From positions 1-14,592 of the forward strand of contig CALAMX010000130.1 of assembly GCA_937925755.1 (NCBI GenBank): a stretch of DNA of 14,592 nucleotides, read 5' to 3'. Below the pieces are notes generated by a model. It did no database searches, was not told the DNA's origin, and was given only the letters and a program-made list of their open reading frames with translations. This document shows, piece by piece, positions 1 to 7,189 of this stretch (within the stretch, counting starts at the first letter, position 1; the number at the start of each line of letters is the position of its first letter). Source of the DNA: an uncultured Burkholderiales bacterium. GTDB taxonomy: Bacteria > Pseudomonadota > Gammaproteobacteria > Burkholderiales > Thiobacillaceae. A program made the position numbers and the translations under genes.

Positions 1-194
1 CCTTCGAACTGAACGACAGTTTGGCGATGGATCCGAACAACCGCCTGTCCAGCCACGCCGAGGTCGATCTCGTCGCCCGCGTCTCCCGCTCCGGCCAGGC
101 AATGCCCGCCAGCGGCGACCTCGAGGGCCGTCTGGCCCGCATCAAGCTGGGCAGCACGGATGTACGCCTGGTGATCGACACAGTACGGCCCTGA
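1..194 (+). CDS. ccmI: CcmI-like cytochrome c biogenesis protein, C-terminal end (partial)
   Basis: The frame beginning at base 3 is open to a TGA at 192-194 and encodes about 63 residues; the start lies outside the window. The segment FELNDSLAMDPNNRLSS, followed by EVDLVARVSRSGQAMP, a GDLEGR motif and the ending LVIDTVRP, matches my memory of the C-terminal periplasmic domain of CcmI/CycH proteins (pattern DDSMAM..N.RLS, ARVS.SG.A.P..GDL.G). CcmI works in the periplasm, presenting apocytochrome c to the CcmF/H haem ligation complex. Its position at the window edge suggests that a ccm operon lies to the left. No terminator is visible just after the stop. Identification rests on remembered family motifs, not on an alignment. 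Confidence 0.8.
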   Translation, partial: FELNDSLAMDPNNRLSSHAEVDLVARVSRSGQAMPASGDLEGRLARIKLGSTDVRLVIDTVRP

Positions 195-272
195 TCCGGC
201 CTCGATCGCTCAGGGCATGCCGTCCACATCGCCCGACGATACGTCTGCTGGCGATCCTGCCCGCGCTTGTGT

Positions 273-400
273 CCCCATCAACGGCCGCATCGCACTGAGC
301 AAGTTGGCAAACAGCCGCGGATGTTCACGCTCCAACTCGGCCAACAGCCGCTTCATGCGCATGCGCTGCTGGGGTACGGTAAAGCACGCCGGGCAATTTT
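273..400 (-). pseudogene. Duplicated 3' fragment of the TtcA-family gene
   Basis: Bases 273-400 match 605-732 in the same orientation, with only four differences in 128 bp that I can count. The intact copy encodes the C-terminal part of the TtcA-family protein (from the FTVPQQRMRM region to RPLMG). The fragment has no start, no PP-loop and no 5' gene body, so it is a dead partial duplication. It ends abruptly where the hairpin repeat at 397-492 begins (ggctccgg in place of cttggatc), so the breakpoint coincides with the repeat. The high identity suggests a recent event. Confidence 0.85.
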
Positions 401-492
401 GGCTCCGGCCGCGCGCCTACGCGCGCTTAACATCCGCTACCGCGGATGTTAGCCTCCGCCGAAATGGCCCGGCGCGCCTGTAGCCTGCCCCA
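397..492. repeat. Hairpin repeat copy 1 with duplicated TtcA tail
   Basis: This 96-bp unit matches 514-609. It has a conserved lead-in (TTTTGGCTCCGGCCGC), a small GC-rich palindrome (GCGCG-CCTA-CGCGC) and a hairpin with a 9-bp stem: AACATCCGC at 429-437, loop TACC, GCGGATGTT at 442-450. A TTAGCCTCCGCCGAAAT segment follows, then a tail that on the minus strand reads GQATGAPGHFGGG and stop, a diverged copy of the C-terminus of the neighbouring TtcA-family protein. The rest of 195-565 (195-272 and 493-513) shows no gene or motif I can identify. Confidence 0.85.
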
Positions 493-513
493 GTAGACAC
501 CGTACACCGGCCA

Positions 514-609
514 TTTTGGCTCCGGCCGCGCGCCTACGCGCGCTTAACATCCGCTACCGCGGATGTTAGCCTCCACCGAAATTGCCCAGCGCACTTACAG
601 CCTGCCCCA
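514..609. repeat. Hairpin repeat copy 2, overlapping the end of the TtcA-family gene
   Basis: This is the second copy of the 96-bp unit, 117 bp from the first. The same 9-bp hairpin lies at 546-554 and 559-567. Its right part is the coding sequence of the last residues of the TtcA-family protein (GQAVSALGNFGGG), and the TAA stop of that gene (566-568, minus strand) lies at the foot of the stem. The repeat therefore either supplies the last codons and stop or was copied together with them. Confidence 0.85.
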
Positions 610-1327
610 TCAACGGCCGCATAGCACTGAGCAAGTTCGCAAACAGCCGCGGATGTTCACGCTCCAACTCGGCCAATAGCCGTTTCATGCGCATGCGCTG
701 CTGGGGTACGGTAAAGCACGCCGGGCAATTTTCTTGGATCACCGGTAACTGCGCGCGCGTGGCGAAGTCGCGGGTCTGGCGCTCGCGTACATAGACGAAG
801 GGACGGATGACGCGGACATCGCCGGCGTCGTTCAGATAATGCGCCCGCATGGTCCTGAGCTTGCCACCGAAGAAGGCGCTCATGAGGAAGGTCTCGGCCA
901 AGTCGTCCAGGTGTTGCGCCAGGGCCAGGACGTTGTAGCCACGCTCGCGCGCCACCCGATAGAGGATGCCGCGGCGCATGCGCGAGCAGTAGGCGCAGAA
1001 AGAGTCCCCCTGCATGTGCTCGCCGGCCTGCGCGACGATGGGCTGGCTCTCGTAGAAGTAAGGCACCCCCAAGGCGGCCAGGTAGGGCTTGAGCGGCGCG
1101 GGGTCATAGTCGGGCGACTGTGGGTCCACCGTGCAGGCCGCCAACTCGAAGCGGATGGGGGCACGCGCCTTGAGGTGGATGAGTACATGCAACAGCGACA
1201 GGCTGTCCTTGCCGCCCGACAGACCCAGGAGCACCCGGTCGCCGGCGCGGATCATGCCGTAGTCGCCGATGGCCCTGCCAGCGGCCGTGACCAAGGGGCG
1301 CGGAGGCTTGACGGGGCCAGGATTCAC
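566..1327 (-). CDS. tRNA 2-thiocytidine biosynthesis TtcA-family PP-loop ATPase
   Basis: The protein has 253 residues and probably a GTG start. It has an N-type ATP pyrophosphatase loop, SGGKDS, at residues 37-42, then CAYC at 111-114 followed by SRMRRG, and a second pair, CPAC, at 201-204. This is the layout of TtcA proteins, which adenylate C32 of some tRNAs and exchange oxygen for sulfur through an iron-sulfur cluster held by the cysteines. E. coli TtcA, at about 311 residues, is longer at both ends, so this may be a short TtcA paralogue or a relative acting on another position. It follows dsbD by 64 bp on the same strand, possibly in the same transcript. No clear Shine-Dalgarno sequence precedes the start. 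The last residues lie inside the hairpin repeat at 514-609. Confidence 0.82.
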   Translation of the reverse strand: MNPGPVKPPRPLVTAAGRAIGDYGMIRAGDRVLLGLSGGKDSLSLLHVLIHLKARAPIRFELAACTVDPQSPDYDPAPLKPYLAALGVPYFYESQPIVAQAGEHMQGDSFCAYCSRMRRGILYRVARERGYNVLALAQHLDDLAETFLMSAFFGGKLRTMRAHYLNDAGDVRVIRPFVYVRERQTRDFATRAQLPVIQENCPACFTVPQQRMRMKRLLAELEREHPRLFANLLSAMRPLMGQAVSALGNFGGG

Positions 1328-1391
1328 AACAAGGGATGGGCGATTGCTCGCGGACGCCGCTCGCGCGCCACCATCGGCAGGCTGGATAGGA

Positions 1392-3665
1392 TTACGGGAT
1401 CGCCTTGTCGAGGCTGGCGAGGAACTTGTCCGGCGGCTCGAAGCCGATCACGCGGTAGGGGACCTCGCGTCCTTCTTTGTCGAAAAAGATGATGCCAGGC
1501 GGCCCGAACAGCGTGAAGCGCTTGAGCAGCGCCTTGTCCTCCGGCCGGTTGGCGGTGACGTCGGCCTTGAGCAGCACCACATCCTTGAGCCGCGCCTGGA
1601 CGCGCGGGTCGGAAAAGGTGAAGCGCTCCAGCTCCTTGCAGGACACACACCAGTCGGCGTAGAAGTCGAGCATGACATAGCGACCCTTGGCTGCCTGGAT
1701 GGCCGCGTCCAGCGCCGCCATGTCCTTGACCGCGGTGAAGTCGAGCTCGTTTCGGCTGCCCTGGTCCGGGCCCTCGCTGCTCTTGTAGACCTGCAGGGGC
1801 TGCAAGAGGTCGCGGCTGCCGCCCATGGCGCCCAGCAGTAACCCGATGCCAGCCACCAAGGCCATGATGCCAACCCCCTTCCAGAAGCGCTGCCAGCCGC
1901 TGGCATGCGGCGGCAGCGAATCCATGGCCTTGAGGTAAACCGAAGAGATGATCAGCAGCGCCGCCCACAACATCATCTGCACGATGTCAGAGATGAGCGG
2001 CGAGATCAGCCAGATCGCCACGGCGATCATCAGCACGCCGAAGAACTTCTTCACCGCGTCCATCCAGCCGCCGGCACGCGGCAGCAGGGTGCCAGCCGAC
2101 ACGCCGATCAACAGTAGCGGCACCCCCATGCCTAGGGCCAGCACGAAAAGGGCGGTCCCACCCAAGGCAAGGTCGCCAGTCTGGCCGATGTAGAGCAGAG
2201 CCCCTGCCAGCGGTGCCGCCACGCAGGGTCCGACGATGAGGGCGGAGATCACGCCCATGGCGAACACGCCAGGCAGGTTGCCGCCCTTGATGCGGTTGCT
2301 CGCCTCGGTGAAACGGCTCTGTAAAAAGGAGGGCATTTGCAGCTCGTAGAACCCGAACATCGACAGGGCTAGGGCCACGAAGATGGCAGCGCCCAGGCCC
2401 AGGGCCCAGGGATTCTGCAAGGCGTTGGAGATCAAGGTCCCTGACAGCCCGGCCAGAACGCCCGCAATGGCGTAGGTGATGGCCATGCCCAGGACATAGG
2501 CAGCCGAGAGCAGGAAACCGCGCATCTTGGTAATGTCCTTGCCCTGTCCGACGATGATGCCGGAGAGGATCGGGATCATGGGGAAGACACAAGGCGTGAG
2601 CGACAGGCCCAGCCCGAGCAGGAAGAAGGTGCCGATCACCAGCCAGTAATTGCCGCCCTTGAGCAGGGCCTGGATCTGTCCGGCCTCGGAGGTGTCCTCG
2701 GCAACCGGCGCTGGTGAGGCGGCCGACCCGGGCTGTTCGACCGGTGCCGCGGCCAGGGTAGTGCCCTTGACTTCCAGGTGCAGCAGCTTTTCAATGGGTG
2801 GATAGCACACCCCCTGCTTTTCGTTACAGCCCTGATAGACCGCTTCCACGGCCAGGCGCGTCGTCCCCTCGGGCAGGCCCAGCAGTCGCGCGCTGGCGGT
2901 AAAGGATTGGTGGTAGACGAAGGTCTTGCCAAAGACCGGGTCGTCTTTCTCGTCGGCCTTGGGCAGACGCAGGGTGTCCAGGGCAACCCCTACCGGCTCC
3001 CGGATGCGCAGGGTGAGCTTGTCGCGGTACAGGTAATAACCAGGGGCGATGGTGTAGCGCGCCACCAGGGTATTGTCCGGCCCGGGCTCCAGACTCAGCT
3101 TGAAGGCTTCATCCGGCTGCATGAGCGCCTCTTCGCCCGATTCCCCAGTGAGGTCACGGGCGAGCTGTTTCAGCCGAGCGATGAGGCGGGGGTCCTGCAC
3201 GCCGCCCGTGGCCGCCGGTTCGGCCACAGCAGGTGTCACGGCGGCGGAGGCTGCGACCGGCTGGATTTGGACCCGCGTACTCTGCGGCGGATAGCAGACC
3301 CCCGCGTCGGCGCAGCCCTGGTAGTTGGCGATGAGCGTATAGGGCGTGGTTGCACCGCGCACGGGGATGCGGATACGCACCTCACCGCGATAGGTCTCGA
3401 CGCGGCCGAAGAACTCGTCCTCCTTGATCTTGCCCGCCGGCATGGCGGGTTGGCCCAGTTGCACCTCGCCCTCGGTGCTGAAGCCGATCTTGTCGCGGTA
3501 GAGATAATAGCCCGGCGCGATGCGGAAGCGGGCCTCCAGTTGGTTCGCATCCAGCATGCGGGCGGAGAACATGAAGGCCTTTTCGGGCTCCAACAGGTCT
3601 TCCTCGGCGCGTACCGTGAGGATTGCACACAGCAGCAGCAGAAACAGGGTCAGGGATCGCGTCAT
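1392..3665 (-). CDS. dsbD: Thiol:disulfide interchange protein DsbD with two alpha domains
   Basis: DsbD moves electrons from cytoplasmic thioredoxin across the inner membrane to periplasmic partners such as DsbC and CcmG. I chose the ATG at 3665 (757 residues) because GGAG lies 7 bases upstream and a signal peptide follows at once (TRSLTLFLLLL, about residues 2-20). A longer frame from 3689 would start inside cutA. The domains are: alpha 1, about 25-135 with C118 and C124; alpha 2, about 185-300 with C280 and C287; a membrane beta domain, about 340-615, with cysteines in TPCVFP (359) and GPCVAAP (481); and a thioredoxin-like gamma domain with CVSC at 673-676. Both alpha domains keep the APGYYLYRDK and QGC...GVCYPP motifs. 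E. coli DsbD has one alpha domain and about 565 residues. The start lies 16 bp after the cutA stop, so the two genes form an operon. Confidence 0.96.
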   Translation of the reverse strand: MTRSLTLFLLLLCAILTVRAEEDLLEPEKAFMFSARMLDANQLEARFRIAPGYYLYRDKIGFSTEGEVQLGQPAMPAGKIKEDEFFGRVETYRGEVRIRIPVRGATTPYTLIANYQGCADAGVCYPPQSTRVQIQPVAASAAVTPAVAEPAATGGVQDPRLIARLKQLARDLTGESGEEALMQPDEAFKLSLEPGPDNTLVARYTIAPGYYLYRDKLTLRIREPVGVALDTLRLPKADEKDDPVFGKTFVYHQSFTASARLLGLPEGTTRLAVEAVYQGCNEKQGVCYPPIEKLLHLEVKGTTLAAAPVEQPGSAASPAPVAEDTSEAGQIQALLKGGNYWLVIGTFFLLGLGLSLTPCVFPMIPILSGIIVGQGKDITKMRGFLLSAAYVLGMAITYAIAGVLAGLSGTLISNALQNPWALGLGAAIFVALALSMFGFYELQMPSFLQSRFTEASNRIKGGNLPGVFAMGVISALIVGPCVAAPLAGALLYIGQTGDLALGGTALFVLALGMGVPLLLIGVSAGTLLPRAGGWMDAVKKFFGVLMIAVAIWLISPLISDIVQMMLWAALLIISSVYLKAMDSLPPHASGWQRFWKGVGIMALVAGIGLLLGAMGGSRDLLQPLQVYKSSEGPDQGSRNELDFTAVKDMAALDAAIQAAKGRYVMLDFYADWCVSCKELERFTFSDPRVQARLKDVVLLKADVTANRPEDKALLKRFTLFGPPGIIFFDKEGREVPYRVIGFEPPDKFLASLDKAIP

Positions 3666-3681
3666 GCAGAGCTCCAGAGGT

Positions 3682-3999
3682 TCAGGCACGCGTCTCGGCG
3701 CCTACCCAATCCAGGTATTCAGGAAGGCCTTGCGCGATGGGCAAGGCGATGATCTCGGGCAATTCGTAAGGATGCTGCTGGCGCAAAAAGGTTTCCAGGG
3801 CCGCATAGCGGTCCTGCACGGTCTTGATCACCAGCACGACCTCGGACGCCTCCTCTACAGTGCCCTGCCAACGATAGACCGAGGTGCATCCGTCGAGGAC
3901 GTTGACACAGGCCGCAAGCCTCTCCTCCACCAACCGTCGTGCCAATTGCCGAGCCGAGGTTGGGTCGGGCAAAGTCGTGAGGATGCACACAAACGACAT
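3682..3999 (-). CDS. cutA: Divalent-cation tolerance protein CutA
   Basis: The protein has 105 residues, the usual family length. It carries the CutA1 signatures CVNV (31-34), YRWQG (42-46) and HPYELPEI (76-83), with the ferredoxin-like pattern beginning FVCILTTLPD. CutA1 forms a very stable trimer that resembles PII signalling proteins. It was first linked to copper tolerance, but its biochemical role is unsettled. It is the first gene of a cutA-dsbD operon, an arrangement also known in E. coli. The start codon is 21 bp from that of the divergent fxsA. The ribosome binding site is weak. Confidence 0.95.
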   Translation of the reverse strand: MSFVCILTTLPDPTSARQLARRLVEERLAACVNVLDGCTSVYRWQGTVEEASEVVLVIKTVQDRYAALETFLRQQHPYELPEIIALPIAQGLPEYLDWVGAETRA

Positions 4000-4020
4000 T
4001 GAAGGCTCGGGGCAACTGGG

Positions 4021-4413
4021 ATGCGTGCGGGTATTTGGATTATAGCTTTCGGTCTGCCGGTGCTGGAACTCGTCGGTATCTACCAGATCTGGCAGACCAT
4101 TGGCGCCTGGACGCTGACCTGGCTGGCATTGGCACTCGCAATCGGCGTCTGGCTGCTACGCCGCGAGCACCGCGCCTTTCTGCCTCGGCTCATCGAGGCC
4201 TTGGCCTACGGCCACGCCCCCATGGGCGTGCTGCTGGCCAGCTTCCGCCGCATCATCGCCGCCCTGCTGCTGATCTTTCCCGGTGTGGTCAGCGACGCGC
4301 TGGCCCTGGTCCTCCTCGCCTGGCCGGGCGGGCGGCCGCCCAGGCCACGCGGAGGCCGTGCGCGCACCACTGCGGACGACGTGATCGAGGGAGAATATCG
4401 CCGGATCGACTGA
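4021..4413 (+). CDS. fxsA: FxsA family membrane protein
   Basis: The protein has 130 residues. It begins with a hydrophobic segment (about 5-22), then a second with the family pattern GAWTLTWLALALAIGVWLLRR (about 28-47, split here only for description), then a third around LLLIFPGVVSDALALVLL (about 82-99). The cytoplasmic tail is Arg/Pro-rich and ends DDVIEGEYRRID. The PG-VSDALA motif and the VIEGEYRR ending are typical of FxsA. In E. coli FxsA affects F-plasmid exclusion of phage T7; its general role is unknown. Only a weak Shine-Dalgarno sequence precedes the ATG. The 3' end faces the PerM-like gene with 6 bp between stops. Confidence 0.9.
   Translation: MRAGIWIIAFGLPVLELVGIYQIWQTIGAWTLTWLALALAIGVWLLRREHRAFLPRLIEALAYGHAPMGVLLASFRRIIAALLLIFPGVVSDALALVLLAWPGGRPPRPRGGRARTTADDVIEGEYRRID
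4039..4068 (-). promoter_or_regulatory. Candidate cutA-dsbD promoter inside fxsA
   Basis: On the minus strand a perfect TATAAT lies at 4044-4039, within the first codons of fxsA, with a poor -35 match (TTCCAG, 4068-4063) 18 bp upstream. Transcription would start near 4032, giving a leader of about 30 bases before the cutA ATG. With only 21 bp between the divergent genes, the cutA promoter has to lie inside fxsA, and this is the only consensus -10 I see there. Confidence 0.45.
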
Positions 4414-4414
4414 G

Positions 4415-4428
4415 CGGGTCTAGACCCG
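4415..4428. other. 14-bp perfect palindrome between convergent stop codons
   Basis: The sequence CGGGTCTAGACCCG lies just after the fxsA TGA (4411-4413) and contains the TAG stop of the opposing PerM-like gene (4422-4420). It could form a small hairpin (5-bp stem, CTAG loop) in either transcript and might stop converging polymerases, but neither side has a T-tract, so it is not a standard intrinsic terminator. Confidence 0.3.
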
Positions 4429-5472
4429 GTCGAGTTCAGTACGCAGGTGACGCAGGATCACCAGGGTGGTGGCGGCGGCTGGGATGGCGAGCAGCACGCC
4501 TAGAAAACCAAACAGCTGACCGAAGGCCATCAAGGCGAAGATGACCGCCACCGGGTGCAGCCCCAGACGCTCGCCGACCAGCCAGGGGGTGATGACCATG
4601 CCCTCCAACAACTGTCCGACGGCGAACACCGCCCAGACCTGGATGAGCGCCGTGAATTCGCCGAACTGTGTCCAGGCGGCCAAACTACCCAGCATCACGC
4701 CGACCATCAGCCCCAGATAGGGGACGAAGACCAAGACCCCGGACACCACCCCCACGGCCAGCGCATCATCGAGTCCGATCAGCCACAGGCCCAGGGTGTA
4801 GATGAGGACCATGATGGCGATGACCCCGAGCTGGGCGCGCACGAACTGCGCCAGGACCGCGTCGATCTCGGCCAGTATGGTGAGCAGGCGGGAGCGTATG
4901 GGCCGGGGGATCCAGTCGGCCAGGTGCGCGAGGATCCGATCCCAGTCGCGCAGGAGGTAGAACATGACCACCGGGACAAGCAGCAAGCCGGCCAGGAAAC
5001 CGAACAGGGCAAAGCCGCGGTCGGTCAGTCGCGGCAGGCTGGCGCCGAGCTCGCCCAGGTCTTTGAAGTGAGCGCGCAGCCAGTCGGCGAGGAGGGTACG
5101 GTCTGCGGGCAGATCAAGGCCCGCGGTGTCGCGCAGCCAGGGCAGCAGTCTCCCCTCGACCCAGCCGAGGAGCGCAGGCATCTGCTCTAGGAGCCGTGCA
5201 AACTGGGCGCGCGCAAGGGGGGTCAGGATGACGATGAGGGCGATGACGGCTAGCAACAAGGCCAGCATCACGAGCAGGGCGGCGAGGGCCCTGGGCAGGC
5301 GCAGACGTTGCAGCCGGTCGACCCAAGGATCGCCGAGATAGGCCAGGGCGGCCGCGAGCAGGAAAGGGGTGAGGATGGGCGAGAGCAGATAGACGAGATA
5401 GGCAAAGGCCGCTGCCAGTGCCAGATAGGTCAGCGGGCGGGTCAGGTTGGACGCGGCGGTGGGCACGATCAT
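4420..5472 (-). CDS. AI-2E family transporter (PerM/YdgG-like permease)
   Basis: The integral membrane protein has 350 residues. Hydrophobic segments lie at about 13-46 (a pair), 62-85, 153-174, 215-268 (two or three) and 282-340 (two or three). A soluble stretch at about 88-150 follows the third segment. This is the layout of the AI-2E transporter/PerM family. The late motifs VPYLG (250-254) and PWLVGERLGLHPV (296-308) are characteristic. Members export varied small molecules or act as Na+/H+ antiporters, so no substrate can be named. The gene is divergent from purM across 41 bp; a perM-purM pairing is common in proteobacteria. The start is ATG at 5472. Confidence 0.9.
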   Translation of the reverse strand: MIVPTAASNLTRPLTYLALAAAFAYLVYLLSPILTPFLLAAALAYLGDPWVDRLQRLRLPRALAALLVMLALLLAVIALIVILTPLARAQFARLLEQMPALLGWVEGRLLPWLRDTAGLDLPADRTLLADWLRAHFKDLGELGASLPRLTDRGFALFGFLAGLLLVPVVMFYLLRDWDRILAHLADWIPRPIRSRLLTILAEIDAVLAQFVRAQLGVIAIMVLIYTLGLWLIGLDDALAVGVVSGVLVFVPYLGLMVGVMLGSLAAWTQFGEFTALIQVWAVFAVGQLLEGMVITPWLVGERLGLHPVAVIFALMAFGQLFGFLGVLLAIPAAATTLVILRHLRTELDRV

Positions 5473-5513
5473 ATGATTTAGAATGATAGCTTTTCTGTTC
5501 CTGGATCAGCACC
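5473..5513. promoter_or_regulatory. AT-rich divergent promoter region of the PerM-like gene and purM
   Basis: This 41-bp gap is clearly more AT-rich than its surroundings. It contains -10-like hexamers in both directions: TAGAAT at 5479-5484 (+) and TATCAT at 5488-5483 (-). I do not find a convincing -35 at the right distance for either, and no clear PurR-type operator. Confidence 0.35.
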
Positions 5514-6545
5514 GTGCCCCCCACACTCTCCTACCGCGATGCCGGCGTGGACATCGATGCCGGCGACAGCCTGGTCGAGCGGATCAAACCGCTTGCGCGC
5601 CGCACCCTCCGGCCCGAGGTCGTGGCCGGCATCGGCGGATTCGGCGCCTTGGTGGAACTGCCCCAGCGCTACCGGCATCCGGTCCTCGTCTCCGGCACCG
5701 ATGGCGTCGGCACCAAGCTCAAGCTGGCCTTCGCCCTCGGCCGCCACGACACCATCGGCATCGACCTGGTGGCGATGAGCGTGAACGACATCCTGGTGCA
5801 GGGGGCCGAGCCGCTATTCTTCCTCGACTATTACGCCTGCGGCCGGCTCGACCTGGACGTGGCCGAACAGGTGGTGGCGGGGATCGCCCGCGGCTGTGAG
5901 CTGGCGGGCTGCGCCTTGATCGGCGGCGAGACGGCGGAGATGCCGGGTATGTATCCGATCGGTGAATACGACCTGGCCGGCTTCGCCGTGGGTGTGGCCG
6001 AGCGCGACCGCCTCATCACCGGAGCAGACATCCGCGCCGGTGACGTCCTGCTGGGGCTTGCCTCCAGCGGCCCCCATTCCAACGGCTACTCGCTCATCCG
6101 CAAGATCGTCGAGGTGACCGGGGCCGATCTCGCCGCCGACTTCCATGGCCGTAGCCTGGGCGAGGTGTTGCTCGAGCCCACCCGCATCTACGTCAAGCCC
6201 CTGCTCGCCTTGCTCGAGTCCTTGCCGGTCAAGGGCATCGCGCACATCACCGGCGGCGGTCTCATCGGCAATATCCCGCGTATCCTGCCCGAAGGACTCG
6301 CCGCCCGGCTCGATGCGCAGGCCTGGACCTGGCCGGCGGTGTTCCGCTGGCTGCAGGAGGCGGGAGGTGTCGCACTGCCCGAGATGTACCGCACCTTCAA
6401 CTGCGGTATCGGCATGGTGGTGGTGGTCGCTGCCGCCGAGGCCGACGCCGCCGAAGCGCTCTTGCGCGCGCAGGGGGAGACGATCTACCGGCTGGGACGC
6501 GTCGAGCCGCTGGCAGCCGGGCAGCCGCGCGTTGTCATCGCCTGA
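5514..6545 (+). CDS. purM: Phosphoribosylformylglycinamidine cyclo-ligase (AIR synthetase)
   Basis: PurM closes the imidazole ring of 5-aminoimidazole ribonucleotide (AIR) from formylglycinamidine ribonucleotide (FGAM) with ATP, the fifth step of de novo purine synthesis. The protein has 343 residues against about 345 in E. coli. It begins LSYRDAGVDIDAGDSLVERI. The ATP-binding motif SGTDGVGTK lies at 60-68, then GIDLVAMSVNDI, GGETAEMPGMY and HITGGGLIGNIPR follow in family order. The start is GTG at 5514. The stop is 2 bp before the purN start, so translation of the two is probably coupled. Confidence 0.98.
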   Translation: MPPTLSYRDAGVDIDAGDSLVERIKPLARRTLRPEVVAGIGGFGALVELPQRYRHPVLVSGTDGVGTKLKLAFALGRHDTIGIDLVAMSVNDILVQGAEPLFFLDYYACGRLDLDVAEQVVAGIARGCELAGCALIGGETAEMPGMYPIGEYDLAGFAVGVAERDRLITGADIRAGDVLLGLASSGPHSNGYSLIRKIVEVTGADLAADFHGRSLGEVLLEPTRIYVKPLLALLESLPVKGIAHITGGGLIGNIPRILPEGLAARLDAQAWTWPAVFRWLQEAGGVALPEMYRTFNCGIGMVVVVAAAEADAAEALLRAQGETIYRLGRVEPLAAGQPRVVIA

Positions 6546-6547
6546 GC

Positions 6548-7183
6548 GTGCGCGCCGTCATCCTCATCTCCGGCCGCGGCAGCAACATGGAGGCCCTGTT
6601 GCGGGCGAACCTCCCTGTGGAATTCGCCGCGGTCATCAGCAACCGGCCGCAGGCCGGCGGGCTTGCCATCGCCCGTAGTCTGGGCGTGGAGACCATAGCC
6701 CTCGATCACACGGTTTATGGCGCCGACCGCGCCGCCTTCGACGCCGCGCTCGCCGCCGAGATCGACCGTCTGAGGGCCGATCTGGTGTGTCTCGCGGGCT
6801 TCATGCGCGTTTTGACCGACGCCTTCGTCCAACGCTACCAGGGACACATGCTCAACATCCACCCTGCCCTGCTGCCTGCCTTCCCGGGCCTCGATACCCA
6901 TGCGCGCGCGCTCGCTGCGGGCGTCAAGATCCACGGCTGCACGGTGCACTTCGTCACCCCCGAGGTGGATGCCGGCCCCATCGTCGTACAAGCGGCCGTG
7001 CCGGTGCTCGATGACGACACACCCGAGCGACTGGCCGCGCGGGTGCTCGCCCAGGAACACCGCATCTATCCCATGGCCGTGCGCTGGTATGCCGAAGGCC
7101 GACTGCACCTGGGCGCTGATGGCCGCGTCCGCGTGGACGCCCCGCGCCTGCCGGAGTCCGCCCTCATCTCACCGAACGGTTAG
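6548..7183 (+). CDS. purN: Phosphoribosylglycinamide formyltransferase 1 (GART)
   Basis: PurN transfers a formyl group from 10-formyltetrahydrofolate to glycinamide ribonucleotide (GAR), the third step of purine synthesis. The protein has 211 residues and a GTG start. The phosphate-binding motif SGRGSN lies at 8-13. The catalytic triad is N103 and H105 (in LNIHPALLP) and D141 (in VDAGP), which correspond by position to N106, H108 and D144 of the E. coli enzyme. It is the second gene of purM-purN-DUF3108; the next start is 6 bp after its stop. Confidence 0.98.
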   Translation: MRAVILISGRGSNMEALLRANLPVEFAAVISNRPQAGGLAIARSLGVETIALDHTVYGADRAAFDAALAAEIDRLRADLVCLAGFMRVLTDAFVQRYQGHMLNIHPALLPAFPGLDTHARALAAGVKIHGCTVHFVTPEVDAGPIVVQAAVPVLDDDTPERLAARVLAQEHRIYPMAVRWYAEGRLHLGADGRVRVDAPRLPESALISPNG

Positions 7184-7189
7184 GAGACG

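Noticed and set aside
195..272. Short gap after ccmI searched for a tRNA, terminator or promoter
   Set aside because: No convincing hairpin with T-tract, cloverleaf or promoter hexamer pair was found.
217..483. 88-codon open frame in the ttcA-ccmI interval
   Set aside because: It runs antisense through the duplicated ttcA fragment and the hairpin repeat, so it is a by-product of those repeats.
1328..1376. 16-codon minicistron (MVARERRPRAIAHPLL) overlapping the GTG start of the TtcA-family gene as GTGA
   Set aside because: No ribosome binding site is visible and overlap of this kind is easily met by chance; noted only as a possible coupling device.
2778..3752. 324-codon plus-strand open frame opposite dsbD
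   Set aside because: Antisense shadow of a gene with clear domains and cysteine motifs; no independent signal.
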